Origin: Pseudomonas arsenicoxydans
Lineage (GTDB): Bacteria > Pseudomonadota > Gammaproteobacteria > Pseudomonadales > Pseudomonadaceae
Reading direction: 5' to 3'
Assembly (NCBI RefSeq): GCF_900103875.1
Contig: NZ_LT629705.1
Location: 3,543,001 to 3,607,000 of the forward strand
Length of the DNA: 64,000 nt
The position numbers and the translations under genes are program-made. How positions within the stretch are numbered: the stretch's first letter is position 1; each line of letters starts with the position of its first letter. Below, in pieces: positions 17,908 through 25,450 of the stretch. The notes beneath the pieces were generated by a model that was not told the DNA's origin, did not search any database, and saw nothing but the letters and a program-made list of their open reading frames with translations.

Positions 17908-18792
17908 ATGATCTCCGTCGAAGACCTACGTCTGGCTGTAACGCTGGCGCGCTCCGAGTCTTTAAGCGCTGCTGCCAGAATTCTGAATGTCTCACCTCCG
18001 GCGTTGTCCATGCGTCTGCGTAAGCTGGAGACGCTGCTCGGTCTGACCCTGGCTAATCGCGATGCCCGGCGCCTGAGTCTCACCGCCGATGGCGAGCGTT
18101 TCTCCCGAGAAAGCGCGCTCTTGCTGGAACAGTTGGAGGCGCTTCCGGAATCCTTCAAGCAGCAGGACGAGCGGCTAGTTGGCACACTCAGGTTAGCGGC
18201 GCCGTTCGGCTATGGGCGACAACGCATTGCGCCGCTGCTGGCTCGTTTTGCCAGGTTGCACCCACAGCTGTGCCTGCACCTGGATTTGCGCGAAACGCCA
18301 TGGCCTGATCGTCACGACAGCGATGCTGTGATTCACATCGGTCACCTCAATGACAGCCTGTGGATCGCCAAGCCTCTCACGCAAAACAACCGATGGTTAT
18401 GCGCCAGTCCGGCCTATCTAGAGCATCACGGTGTGCCGTCGTCGCCGGACCAACTCACCGAGCATCGTTACATTTGCATTCGTGAAAATGATGAAGATGT
18501 CACGCTATGGCATATGCGTAAGGGGGCGGAGCGGAAAACGCTGCGCATCGAACCCATGTTGTTGAGCAACGACGGAAGCGTAGCTCGGCGTTGGGCCGAG
18601 CAAGGCTTGGGGTTGGTTTTACGATCGCAATGGGACGTAAGTGACGCTATTGCTAGCGGCGGCCTGGTACGGGTGATGGCGGATTGGCAATTCGACAGCG
18701 CTCCGATCAACCTGTTGGTCCCCTCACGCAAACTTCGCAGTCCGCGTGTACAGGCGTTAGTGGCATTTCTGGAAGCTGCGTTGAAAGCATGA
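17908..18792 (+). CDS. LysR family transcriptional regulator
   Basis: A 294-residue LysR regulator with the N-terminal winged helix-turn-helix (residues 1-60; ESLSAAARILNVSPPALSMR) and a C-terminal effector-binding domain. Transcribed divergently from the DSD1-RidA pair, it is the obvious candidate to control them, probably in response to their amino-acid substrate. Its stop codon overlaps by 4 bases the start of a 3' remnant of a tartrate-dehydrogenase-like gene, which marks the right-hand edge of the inserted cassette. Confidence 0.93.
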   Translation: MISVEDLRLAVTLARSESLSAAARILNVSPPALSMRLRKLETLLGLTLANRDARRLSLTADGERFSRESALLLEQLEALPESFKQQDERLVGTLRLAAPFGYGRQRIAPLLARFARLHPQLCLHLDLRETPWPDRHDSDAVIHIGHLNDSLWIAKPLTQNNRWLCASPAYLEHHGVPSSPDQLTEHRYICIRENDEDVTLWHMRKGAERKTLRIEPMLLSNDGSVARRWAEQGLGLVLRSQWDVSDAIASGGLVRVMADWQFDSAPINLLVPSRKLRSPRVQALVAFLEAALKA

Positions 18793-18884
18793 TCGGGGTG
18801 ATCGCCGAGGTGCCAATCACGCCAGACGTGGGCGGGAAGGGCTCAACGCAGGAGGTGGGCAGAGCAATTGCCGAGCGACTTTGA
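18789..18884 (+). pseudogene. 3' remnant of a tartrate/D-malate dehydrogenase-like gene
   Basis: Thirty-one codons plus stop encode IGVIAEVPITPDVGGKGSTQ followed by EVGRAIAERL. This corresponds to the C-terminus of the intact enzyme at 10917-11996 (RVIAEGPITPDLGGQGSTQ, DVGMAIVAAL). No upstream part of the gene exists: homology ends at the LysR stop. It is a truncated relic, although it keeps a frame that could be read by re-initiation at the ATGA overlap. Confidence 0.82.
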
Positions 18885-18896
18885 TCCACGCCGCTG

Positions 18897-18936
18897 ATCC
18901 ACTGTGGACTTGAGCATGCCTGCTCCCACAGTGGAT
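18897..18936. repeat. REP-like stem-loop between convergent genes
   Basis: The 11-bp arms ATCCACTGTGG and CCACAGTGGAT enclose an 18-base loop containing the REP-like GCATGCCTGCTCCCACA. It lies between the relic and the convergently transcribed ghrA and may act as a bidirectional terminator. Confidence 0.6.
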
Positions 18937-18947
18937 TTGCGCTGTAT

Positions 18948-19874
18948 TCAGTAACCCAGGGTGCGGTCGATCTCACCCACCATCTGCTCTCCACGTTGAT
19001 GTCGCCGAATATTCTCCAGCAACACCCTGAACGCACTTTCCGGCTGGGTCATGGCCGCGATGTGCGGGGTCAGCAGAATCTTTGGATGGTGCCAGAATGG
19101 ATGGTCCGCCGCCGCCGGCTCTTGCTGCAACACGTCGATGACCGCGCCACTGAGTTGCCCGGTGTCCAGGGCCGCCAGCAGATCACTTTCCACCAGATGC
19201 CCGCCACGGCCCATGTTGATCAGCGCCGCGCCATGGGGCAGTTGGCGAAACAGTTTGTCATCGAGAATGCCCTGGGTCTGTTCGGTCAGCGGCAGCACGC
19301 ACAATAAAATGTCGCACTGGCTCAGGAACGCAGGCAGTTGCTCGTTGCCGGCATAGCAATCCACATCAGGAATCTGATGGACACTGCGGGCCCAACCTGA
19401 CAATGCAAACCCCAGGGGGCGTAACGCCGCCAGAATCTGCTGGGCCTGGGTGCCGAGGCCCATGATCCCGATCCGACGCTTGTTGGCCGGTTGCAGCAAG
19501 TGCGCCTGCCAGCAGCGAGCCATTTGTTGCTGGCGATAACGGAGCATGTCCCGATGCAGGCTCAACACAGCGAAACAGGCGTACTCGCACATGCCGCGGG
19601 TGATGCCCGGATCCAGCAGGCGCACCAGCGGCAAGCTGACGGGCAAGCGGGCGAAGTCCAGTTGATCGACCCCGGCGGACAGGGCGAACAGCACTTTAAG
19701 ATTGGGCAGCAACGCCTCAAAATCGTCGGGCGCCTGCCAGGCGGCCAGATACTCGATGTCCGTGGGGTCGCCGATGTCCGGCCAAGCGCGCCATTCGATA
19801 TCCGGGGCGTGTTCGGCGAACAGCGCTTTCCACTGCTCGCCGCGTACAGGGTCAGCTTTGTAAAGCAGGGCCAT
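18948..19874 (-). CDS. ghrA: Glyoxylate/hydroxypyruvate reductase A
   Basis: A 308-residue D-isomer-specific 2-hydroxyacid dehydrogenase of the GhrA branch, which reduces glyoxylate and hydroxypyruvate with NADPH. The Rossmann motif is IGIMGLGTQAQQILAALRPL near residue 137, the substrate arginine/glycine region is ALSAGVDQLD near 72, the catalytic acid lies in GRGGHLVESDLLAALD, and the catalytic histidine in LLTPHIAAMTQPE near 278. The second in-frame ATG (19874) is preferred over 19880 because AGGAA sits 6 bases from it but abuts the first. It faces away from gabT across a 273-bp shared promoter region. It could recycle glyoxylate from glycine oxidation by the HcnC-like enzymes, which is inference. 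Confidence 0.9.
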   Translation of the reverse strand: MALLYKADPVRGEQWKALFAEHAPDIEWRAWPDIGDPTDIEYLAAWQAPDDFEALLPNLKVLFALSAGVDQLDFARLPVSLPLVRLLDPGITRGMCEYACFAVLSLHRDMLRYRQQQMARCWQAHLLQPANKRRIGIMGLGTQAQQILAALRPLGFALSGWARSVHQIPDVDCYAGNEQLPAFLSQCDILLCVLPLTEQTQGILDDKLFRQLPHGAALINMGRGGHLVESDLLAALDTGQLSGAVIDVLQQEPAAADHPFWHHPKILLTPHIAAMTQPESAFRVLLENIRRHQRGEQMVGEIDRTLGY

Positions 19875-19985
19875 GGGCATTTCCTGAAAGGGTGAAGGTG
19901 CTCTCCATCCTCGCGCAATGCCAGCGCAGGATATGTCGAAAGCACCGGGTTAAACGGGTTGCGCGAGGTTTTATTGGCGATGCTC

Positions 19986-20017
19986 CGGCAGATTCGGTGT
20001 GCTGAAGGAATCTGCCG
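19986..20017. promoter_or_regulatory. Dyad symmetry in the ghrA-gabT divergent promoter region
   Basis: The perfect 9-bp arms CGGCAGATT and AATCTGCCG are separated by 14 bases. A second overlapping small stem (CTGCC/GGCAG) follows. The site lies about 110 bases upstream of ghrA and 130 bases upstream of gabT, with no T-run, so an operator is more likely than a terminator. The binding protein is unknown; the Lrp regulator at 22238 is one candidate. Confidence 0.4.
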
Positions 20018-20147
20018 TTTGGCAGGGTGAAAACAGTTGATCCGAATTTCTCAGGGGCCAAGTTCGGCGTAGATCGTTTCGCGCAAGGCTTAACCTGAAC
20101 ACCATCGCAACCACCTCCCGGTTGCCGGACTCACGATGGGATATGCC

Positions 20148-21440
20148 ATGAATAGCAAAGTCGACGAAACCCCTCATTTGCTCCGTCAGCGCGATCAATT
20201 CGTGCCGCGTGGCCTGATTACCGCTCACCCATTGGTGATCGATCGCGCCCAAGGTGCCGAATTGTGGGATGTGGACGGCAAGCGCTACCTGGACTTCGTC
20301 GGCGGTATTGGCGTGCTAAACATCGGCCACAATCACCCAAAAGTGGTCGCGGCCGTGCAGGCACAATTGCAAAAGGTCTCCCACGCCTGTTTCCAGGTGG
20401 TTGCCTATAAGCCTTACCTCGATCTGGCCCAACGCCTTTGCGAAATGATAGGCGGTCAGGACCCATATAAAGCAGCGTTCTTCACCTCAGGCGCCGAAGC
20501 AGTGGAAAACGCGATCAAGATCGCCCGCGCCCACACCAATCGTTCGGCGGTGATTGCCTTCCGTGGTGGTTTCCACGGCCGGACCTTGCTTGGCACCACG
20601 CTGACCGGCATGAGCCAGCCTTATAAACAGAACTTCGGGCCGTTCGCACCAGAGGTGTTCCATACGCCGTATCCGAATGCCTATCGTGGTGTCACCAGCG
20701 AGATGGCGCTCAAGTCACTGGATGAATTGCTCGCGACGCAAGTGGCGCCGGAGCGGGTCGCTGCGATCATCATCGAACCGGTACAGGGCGACGGCGGGTT
20801 CCTCTCGGCGCCTGTCGAGTTCCTCCAAGGCTTGCGCACGCTGACGGAGAAACACGGCATCGTGCTGATCCTCGACGAGATCCAGACCGGTTTCGGTCGT
20901 ACCGGCAAATGGTTCGGCTTTCAGCACGCCGGCATTCAGCCGGACCTGGTGACCGTCGCCAAGAGTCTGGCCGGCGGTTTGCCGCTGTCCGGCGTGGTCG
21001 GTAAAGCCGAGATCATGGACGCACCGCTGCCCGGTGGCCTGGGCGGCACCTACGGCGGCAACGCATTGTCCTGCGCGGCGGCACTGGCGGTCATCGATGC
21101 CTTTGAGGAAGAACAGTTGCTGGTGCGCGGCGAAGCGCTGGGCGAGCGTCTGCGCCAGGGACTGCTGCGCTTGCAAAGCCGTCACCCGCAAGTTGGCGAT
21201 GTGCGAGGTACTGGCTTCATGCTGGCGATCGAACTGATCAAGAACGATACGGCCCGCACTCCGGATGCCGATCTAAATCAACAGCTGATCGATGAAGCCC
21301 GCAAGGGTGGCTTGCTGGTGATCAAGTGCGGCGTTTACCGCAACGTATTGCGCTTCCTCGCGCCGTTGGTGGCTACCCAGGCACAGGTCGATGAAGCCCT
21401 GCAGATTCTGGAAGCCGCCTTGGCACGGGTCTTGAACTAA
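20148..21440 (+). CDS. gabT: 4-aminobutyrate aminotransferase (class III)
   Basis: A 430-residue PLP-dependent class III aminotransferase that matches GabT. The PLP phosphate-binding SGAEAVENAIKIARAHT lies near residue 109, the aspartate region is ILDEIQTGFGRTGKWF near 242, and the catalytic lysine is in TVAKSLAGGLPLSGVVG near 271. It transfers the amino group of GABA or a related omega-amino acid to 2-oxoglutarate, giving a semialdehyde that a GabD-type enzyme oxidises; one is encoded at 9418-10875. The ATG at 20148 is chosen over 20136 because a GGGA site lies about 6 bases upstream. It is followed by a HAD-like gene and an Lrp regulator on the same strand. Confidence 0.92.
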   Translation: MNSKVDETPHLLRQRDQFVPRGLITAHPLVIDRAQGAELWDVDGKRYLDFVGGIGVLNIGHNHPKVVAAVQAQLQKVSHACFQVVAYKPYLDLAQRLCEMIGGQDPYKAAFFTSGAEAVENAIKIARAHTNRSAVIAFRGGFHGRTLLGTTLTGMSQPYKQNFGPFAPEVFHTPYPNAYRGVTSEMALKSLDELLATQVAPERVAAIIIEPVQGDGGFLSAPVEFLQGLRTLTEKHGIVLILDEIQTGFGRTGKWFGFQHAGIQPDLVTVAKSLAGGLPLSGVVGKAEIMDAPLPGGLGGTYGGNALSCAAALAVIDAFEEEQLLVRGEALGERLRQGLLRLQSRHPQVGDVRGTGFMLAIELIKNDTARTPDADLNQQLIDEARKGGLLVIKCGVYRNVLRFLAPLVATQAQVDEALQILEAALARVLN

Positions 21441-21535
21441 GCTCCTGCCGGCTCCGGGCGCTGCTGCAAGGCATCGCCCGTGAGCGTTTATGGAGCATGG
21501 ATTGATGGAATGCATCATTGGAGGCTTTGCACACG

Positions 21536-22192
21536 ATGGGGCTGACTGAATATCGAGCACTGCTCATCAATTGCGATGAAGTCCTGGTCGATCGCGACTC
21601 GGGAGTCTGGGCAGCATTGCAACCCTTGCTCGACAGCCGGGGCGGACACCCGGACAAGGAACAGGTGCTGGCCGAATACAGCGAGGTGTTGCGCGCACTG
21701 TATCCGCGCTTCGGTGAGCTGGGTTTTAGTGGTCTGCTGTGTTTCGCCCATCGCCAGTTGGCTGAATGCTGGGGGCTCAAAGCCAGCTGGGAGGAGGGCA
21801 TGAGCTTTGCCCGTTCGGTCGCCAATTGGTCGCTGTTCGAGGATGCGCCGGGGGCGATGCTGTACCTGCGCAAGTTCTATCGCCTGCTGGTGCAAGGCGA
21901 TCGGGATGTTGAAGATCGAGCGCTGCTCTGTGAGCGGCTGGGGATTATGCCCGACGATTTCATTTCACTGGCCAGCGATCCGTTGCAGGATCAGGATTGG
22001 TTAAAAGCCAACGGACTTGAAGCCGGAGATATCCTGCAAGTGACGCGGCCTTTTGCCGGTCGGCGGTTGGTCGCCAATGTATGCCTGATCAGTCGTGCCC
22101 GTGAAAATAAGCCTTCCCCTTGCGCGGCGGATTACTGCATCAACAGCATGGCAGATCTGGTGGCTCAGCATCAGCTGTCTTTACGGCGCTGA
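21536..22192 (+). CDS. HAD-superfamily-like protein with altered catalytic motif
   Basis: A 218-residue protein with the overall layout of haloacid-dehalogenase-like hydrolases, including an N-terminal LLINCDEVLVDRDSG and a helical cap region. Motif I of active HAD enzymes is DxDx(T/V); here the first, nucleophilic Asp is Asn (NCDEV, residues about 12-16). It is therefore unlikely to be a normal phosphatase or dehalogenase and may be a regulatory or non-catalytic member. The start at 21536 has GGAGG 11 bases upstream. It sits between gabT and an Lrp regulator and is probably co-transcribed with them. Family placement is reasonable; function unknown. Confidence 0.7.
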   Translation: MGLTEYRALLINCDEVLVDRDSGVWAALQPLLDSRGGHPDKEQVLAEYSEVLRALYPRFGELGFSGLLCFAHRQLAECWGLKASWEEGMSFARSVANWSLFEDAPGAMLYLRKFYRLLVQGDRDVEDRALLCERLGIMPDDFISLASDPLQDQDWLKANGLEAGDILQVTRPFAGRRLVANVCLISRARENKPSPCAADYCINSMADLVAQHQLSLRR

Positions 22193-22237
22193 TTTTGCTA
22201 GAAGATTGTCCTACAAATGGCAGTCACGAGGTACGCA

Positions 22238-22726
22238 ATGGAAGGTTTAGTGAAACTGGACCGGATCGACATCAGCATTTTGGTTGAGCTGCAAAAAGAC
22301 GGCCGCATGACCAACGTCAGCCTGGCCGATGCTGTGGGATTGTCGGCCAGTCCCTGCCTGCAACGGGTCAAGAGACTGGAGTCGGCGGGGTATATTTCCA
22401 GCTACAAGGCGCACCTGAACCTGGCGAAGATCACTGACTCGGTCACGGTCTTCACCGAGATCACCTTGAGCGACCACAAGCGCGAAGACTTCGCCAAGTT
22501 CGAGTCCAACATCCGCCAGGTGGATGAAGTGCTTGAATGCCATTTGATCAGCGGTGGCTACGATTACCTGGTGCGCTTCATGACACGCAGCATTCAGCAC
22601 TACCAGGAAGTCATCGAAAGCCTGCTGGACAAGAACATCGGCATTTCCAAGTACTTCAGTTACATCGTCATCAAATCACCCGTGCTCAAGGACGGCGTGC
22701 CACTGCGCAAATTGCTGCGTCACTGA
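22238..22726 (+). CDS. Lrp/AsnC family transcriptional regulator
   Basis: A 162-residue Lrp-type regulator. The N-terminal helix-turn-helix (MTNVSLADAVGLSASPCLQR, about 23-42) is followed by the RAM ligand-binding domain with LECHLISGGYDYLVRFMTRS near 98. Lrp proteins sense amino acids and control amino-acid catabolic genes. Placed just after the gabT-like gene, it probably regulates that unit. ATG 22238 is preceded by GAGG about 6 bases upstream; the start seven codons earlier is a less likely alternative. A REP element follows. Confidence 0.92.
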   Translation: MEGLVKLDRIDISILVELQKDGRMTNVSLADAVGLSASPCLQRVKRLESAGYISSYKAHLNLAKITDSVTVFTEITLSDHKREDFAKFESNIRQVDEVLECHLISGGYDYLVRFMTRSIQHYQEVIESLLDKNIGISKYFSYIVIKSPVLKDGVPLRKLLRH

Positions 22727-22760
22727 CAGACTTCATTCTCGATCCGTTATGAATAACCTA

Positions 22761-22847
22761 TGGGAGTGAGGTTGCTCGCGTTGAGGGCATCACATTCAAC
22801 ATCCCCGTGAATGTTGCACCGCCATCGCGAGCAAACTCGCTCCCACA
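22761..22847. repeat. REP/BIME-type inverted repeat
   Basis: The left arm TGGGAGTGAGGTTGCTCGCG and right arm CGCGAGCAAACTCGCTCCCA are about 45 bases apart. It is the same element class as 9174-9261 and lies just after the Lrp gene. Confidence 0.85.
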
Positions 22848-22852
22848 GTCGT

Positions 22853-23519
22853 TTTGATTTGCAGCAATGCACTGCGTTGGGGCGTTGAGCCTAGAGACCC
22901 CACTTGACGCGCCTCATCCTGGTGAAAACCGCATGAATATCTGTTTCGGAGTGATTCTGCCGGGTTGGGCCATCGGGCTGTGGTTTGGCAAGGACATGCA
23001 CCGGCCGAGCTAATTTCCCGTCTGGGCAAATTCGACGCTGGCCTTGGCCGTCTTCTGCTGCACCACATTCAATACCCTTCCTGAACACCATCGAATCGCA
23101 GATTGAGAATGTCGGTGCGGGCGTTGCGTGGTGATCTGTGCCCGGTCGATTGCGTTCTGCAGCCAGGTCGGTGACTTATCCCGGATAGCTCTCAGGTCCT
23201 CAATCGCGTGTCGTTTGCGTTGTTTCTTCTCGGCCTGGTTGATAGTGCTGTATGCCGTGTTATCCGGGCAGAAGCGCTTGGCGCGCTAGTAGGAGATCAT
23301 GGGCGAACCCTACAGTCTCCTTAGCGTGGAACGCGAGCTGCTTTTCATTGAAACCCATGAAGTGCTTTTCGACGAGTGACGTGTCTAGATCAATGGTTCT
23401 GAGACCTTTGGGGTTGTCACCTCAAGCATTGGCGACTACCCTGAAAATGTTTGAATTATTACGAATAATTTCGTAGTGGCCGCTTTCGGGTCACGCTACT
23501 TCAGGATGAGGAACGAAAA
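22853..23519. other. Stretch without a convincing intact gene
   Basis: About 670 bases between the REP element and a tiny membrane-protein gene hold no intact gene I can recognise. A decayed - strand frame (23010-23300) occupies the middle. Two very short + strand frames with start codons occur: 22933-23013 (26 codons) and 23299-23379 (26 codons, with AGGAG just upstream), neither recognisable. The last ~120 bases are AT-richer and probably hold the promoter of the small gene at 23520. Confidence 0.5.
23010..23300 (-). pseudogene. Unidentified decayed reading frame
   Basis: On the - strand, ATG ATC TCC TAC at 23300 is followed at once by TAG, after which 91 sense codons continue in the same frame (RAKRFCPDNTAYSTINQAEK, then a basic KKQRKRH run) to a stop at 23010. 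The composition looks protein-like, with one early stop suggesting a point-inactivated small gene. I do not recognise the family, and an unrelated chance frame cannot be excluded. Confidence 0.3.
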
Positions 23520-23678
23520 ATGTTTTCACACGAAGGTCCCGCAATAGAGCTGCTGCTGTTCGTTTTCGGCTTGGTAGCTTTACTTTTGGTCGTATGGTTT
23601 TTTCATCATCAATACGAGCGAAAGACTGGTAGTGGCGTTAAAAAACAACATAGTCGTAATGAGAGCCGCTCAACATAG
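23520..23678 (+). CDS. Small single-pass membrane protein, 52 residues
   Basis: An ATG with GAGGAA 6-7 bases upstream opens a 52-codon frame. A short polar N-terminus (MFSHEGPAIE) is followed by one strongly hydrophobic segment (residues about 11-28, LLLFVFGLVALLLVVWFF), then a basic cytoplasmic-type tail (HHQYERKTGSGVKKQHSR). This is the layout of a small inner-membrane protein, N-out/C-in by the positive-inside rule. The family is not recognised. It lies just left of the IS1182-type element, whose arrival could have affected what originally followed it. Confidence 0.55.
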   Translation: MFSHEGPAIELLLFVFGLVALLLVVWFFHHQYERKTGSGVKKQHSRNESRST

Positions 23679-23818
23679 GCCCTTGATCTCTTCCAGATAG
23701 TCGCAGAGGCAACCGGCCCTGAACGGACACTCGTCAACGTCAGCTCAGGGTCCAGGCTGTGTGAAAACGCCTGCGATTGTCTAATCTTCTGATCGTTTAG
23801 ATCGTGGCGGGGACGATC

Positions 23819-25255
23819 ATGAAGCGATTCATTGAAGGTGAGGCTCGGACGCAAGTCACCTTGCTGCCGGAGTGTCTGGACGATTACGTAGCCGAAGAAA
23901 ATCCAGTGCGCGTGGTCGACGTTTTCGTCGATGAACTCGACTTGGGGGCACTTGGGTTTGAAGGTGTTGATCCTGCTGCAACGGGTCGTCCGGCCTACCA
24001 CCCAGCGGTGTTGCTGAAGATCTATATCTACGGCTACCTCAATCGGATTCAGTCCAGCCGCCGGCTTGAGCGTGAGGCCGAGCGCAACGTCGAGTTGATG
24101 TGGCTAACGGGGCGTTTGGCTCCGGACTTCAAAACCATTGCCGACTTTCGCAAAGACAACGGTAAAGCCATTCGCAGCGTATGCCGCCAGTTCGTAGTGC
24201 TTTGCCGTAACCTCAATCTCTTCTCTCAATCGATCATCGCCATCGACGGCAGCAAGTTCAAAGCCGTCAATAATCGCGACCGCAACTTCACTCAGGGCAA
24301 GGTGAAGGCACGCATGCAGCAGATTGAACAGAGCATTGATCGCTATCTGGCGGCGATGGATTCGGCGGATCGGGCAACGCCCGAAGTGGCCGAGGCCAAA
24401 GCAGAGCGGTTGAAAGAAAAGATAGAAACACTGAAAAAGCAGATGCAGAAACTCAAGGAAATCGAGGCGCAGCTCCACGAAAGTCCAGACCAGCAGATTT
24501 CCCTCACAGATCCTGATGCACGTTCAATGGCCACGAGCGGCCGAGGCACCGGAACGGTCGGCTACAACGTACAAACAGCGGTCGACGACAAACACCATCT
24601 GATCGTTGCCCATGAGGTGACCAACGTTGGTAATGATCGTGGGCAACTGAGCAATATGGCGAGCCAGGCGCGTGAAGAAATTGGAGCTGAATCGCTAACG
24701 GTGGTGGCTGATCGAGGCTATTACAAAGGTCTGGAAATCCTTGCTTGCGAGCAAGCCGGCATCACTACCTTCGTACCGAAACCCCTCACATCTGGCAGCA
24801 AAGCGGAAGGCAGATTCGGCAAGCAGGATTTCATCTATCTTGCGGCGTCGGACGAGTATCGATGCCCTGCGGGGCAGTTACTAACCAGGAGACATTCGTC
24901 GACGGAAGACGGCATGTTATTGCATTGTTATTACTTCTCAGGCTGCCAGTCCTGCGCAATGCAAAAGCAATGTACGACGGGTAAGGAGCGTCGGGTGAAG
25001 CGCTGGGAACATGAGGCTGTAGTCGATGCGATGCAGGTTCGGCTAGAACATGATCCAGCGATGATGAGGGTTCGTCGACAGACCGTTGAACATCCTTTTG
25101 GAACGCTCAAGTACTGGATGGGAAGTACCCACTTCCTGACCAAAACCCTGCCGAGGGTGAGCACTGAGATGAGCCTTCATGTGCTCGCCTACAACCTCAA
25201 ACGAATGATGAGCATCTTCGGCATCTTGGGATTGCTTGAAGCGATCAGGGCGTGA
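23819..25255 (+). CDS. IS1182 family transposase
   Basis: A 478-residue DDE transposase of the IS1182 class. The N-terminal DUF772-type domain (GRPAYHPAVLLKIYIYGYLN near residue 57) leads into the DDE catalytic core (IIAIDGSKFKAVNNR near 137; VVADRGYYKGLEIL near 297). A cysteine pattern CQSCAMQKQC and the C-terminal VEHPFGTLKYWMG glutamate region complete it. A coiled-coil-like lysine/glutamate-rich insert occupies about 165-220. The start is ATG 23819; a GTG five codons earlier is also in frame. The gene appears intact, so the element may be active. Confidence 0.95.
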   Translation: MKRFIEGEARTQVTLLPECLDDYVAEENPVRVVDVFVDELDLGALGFEGVDPAATGRPAYHPAVLLKIYIYGYLNRIQSSRRLEREAERNVELMWLTGRLAPDFKTIADFRKDNGKAIRSVCRQFVVLCRNLNLFSQSIIAIDGSKFKAVNNRDRNFTQGKVKARMQQIEQSIDRYLAAMDSADRATPEVAEAKAERLKEKIETLKKQMQKLKEIEAQLHESPDQQISLTDPDARSMATSGRGTGTVGYNVQTAVDDKHHLIVAHEVTNVGNDRGQLSNMASQAREEIGAESLTVVADRGYYKGLEILACEQAGITTFVPKPLTSGSKAEGRFGKQDFIYLAASDEYRCPAGQLLTRRHSSTEDGMLLHCYYFSGCQSCAMQKQCTTGKERRVKRWEHEAVVDAMQVRLEHDPAMMRVRRQTVEHPFGTLKYWMGSTHFLTKTLPRVSTEMSLHVLAYNLKRMMSIFGILGLLEAIRA

Positions 25256-25279
25256 TCATCCCGCTGGATCGTCGGTAAG

Positions 25280-25315
25280 TGGCTGTTGGGACCGCTGACG
25301 CGGCCCCAACAGCCA
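25280..25315. terminator. Long hairpin at the 3' end of the IS transposase
   Basis: The arms TGGCTGTTGGG and CCCAACAGCCA with an inner CCGC/GCGG stem and TGAC loop form a 15-bp hairpin just after the transposase stop. No long T-run follows. It probably ends transposase transcription or blocks read-through within the IS. Confidence 0.6.
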
Positions 25316-25450
25316 TATGAGCGCCGATGTTGGTCGCACGGACCAATCTTTACTTCCTACTACCGACTTCGCAGGCAATCCAAGAAAATCTCAGCGTTGA
25401 ACGTATCAAGTGTGTTTTCACACAGCCTGGGTCGAAAGCTGCTTGCTCCG

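Larger units (their letters stand above)
23753..25429 (+). mobile_element. IS1182-family insertion sequence
   Basis: A complete ~1.68-kb element. Perfect 16-bp terminal inverted repeats, CAGGCTGTGTGAAAAC at the left and GTTTTCACACAGCCTG at the right, bound a single transposase gene. A 4-base direct repeat GGTC flanks both ends (23749-23752 and 25430-25433), consistent with a target duplication. The right end stops 21 bases from the 3' end of the AraC gene, so no recognisable gene is split. Confidence 0.88.

Noticed and set aside
22891..23091. A 66-codon - strand frame after the Lrp gene
   Set aside because: It overlaps the decayed frame in another phase, has no ribosome site or recognisable domain, and includes REP-adjacent non-coding sequence.
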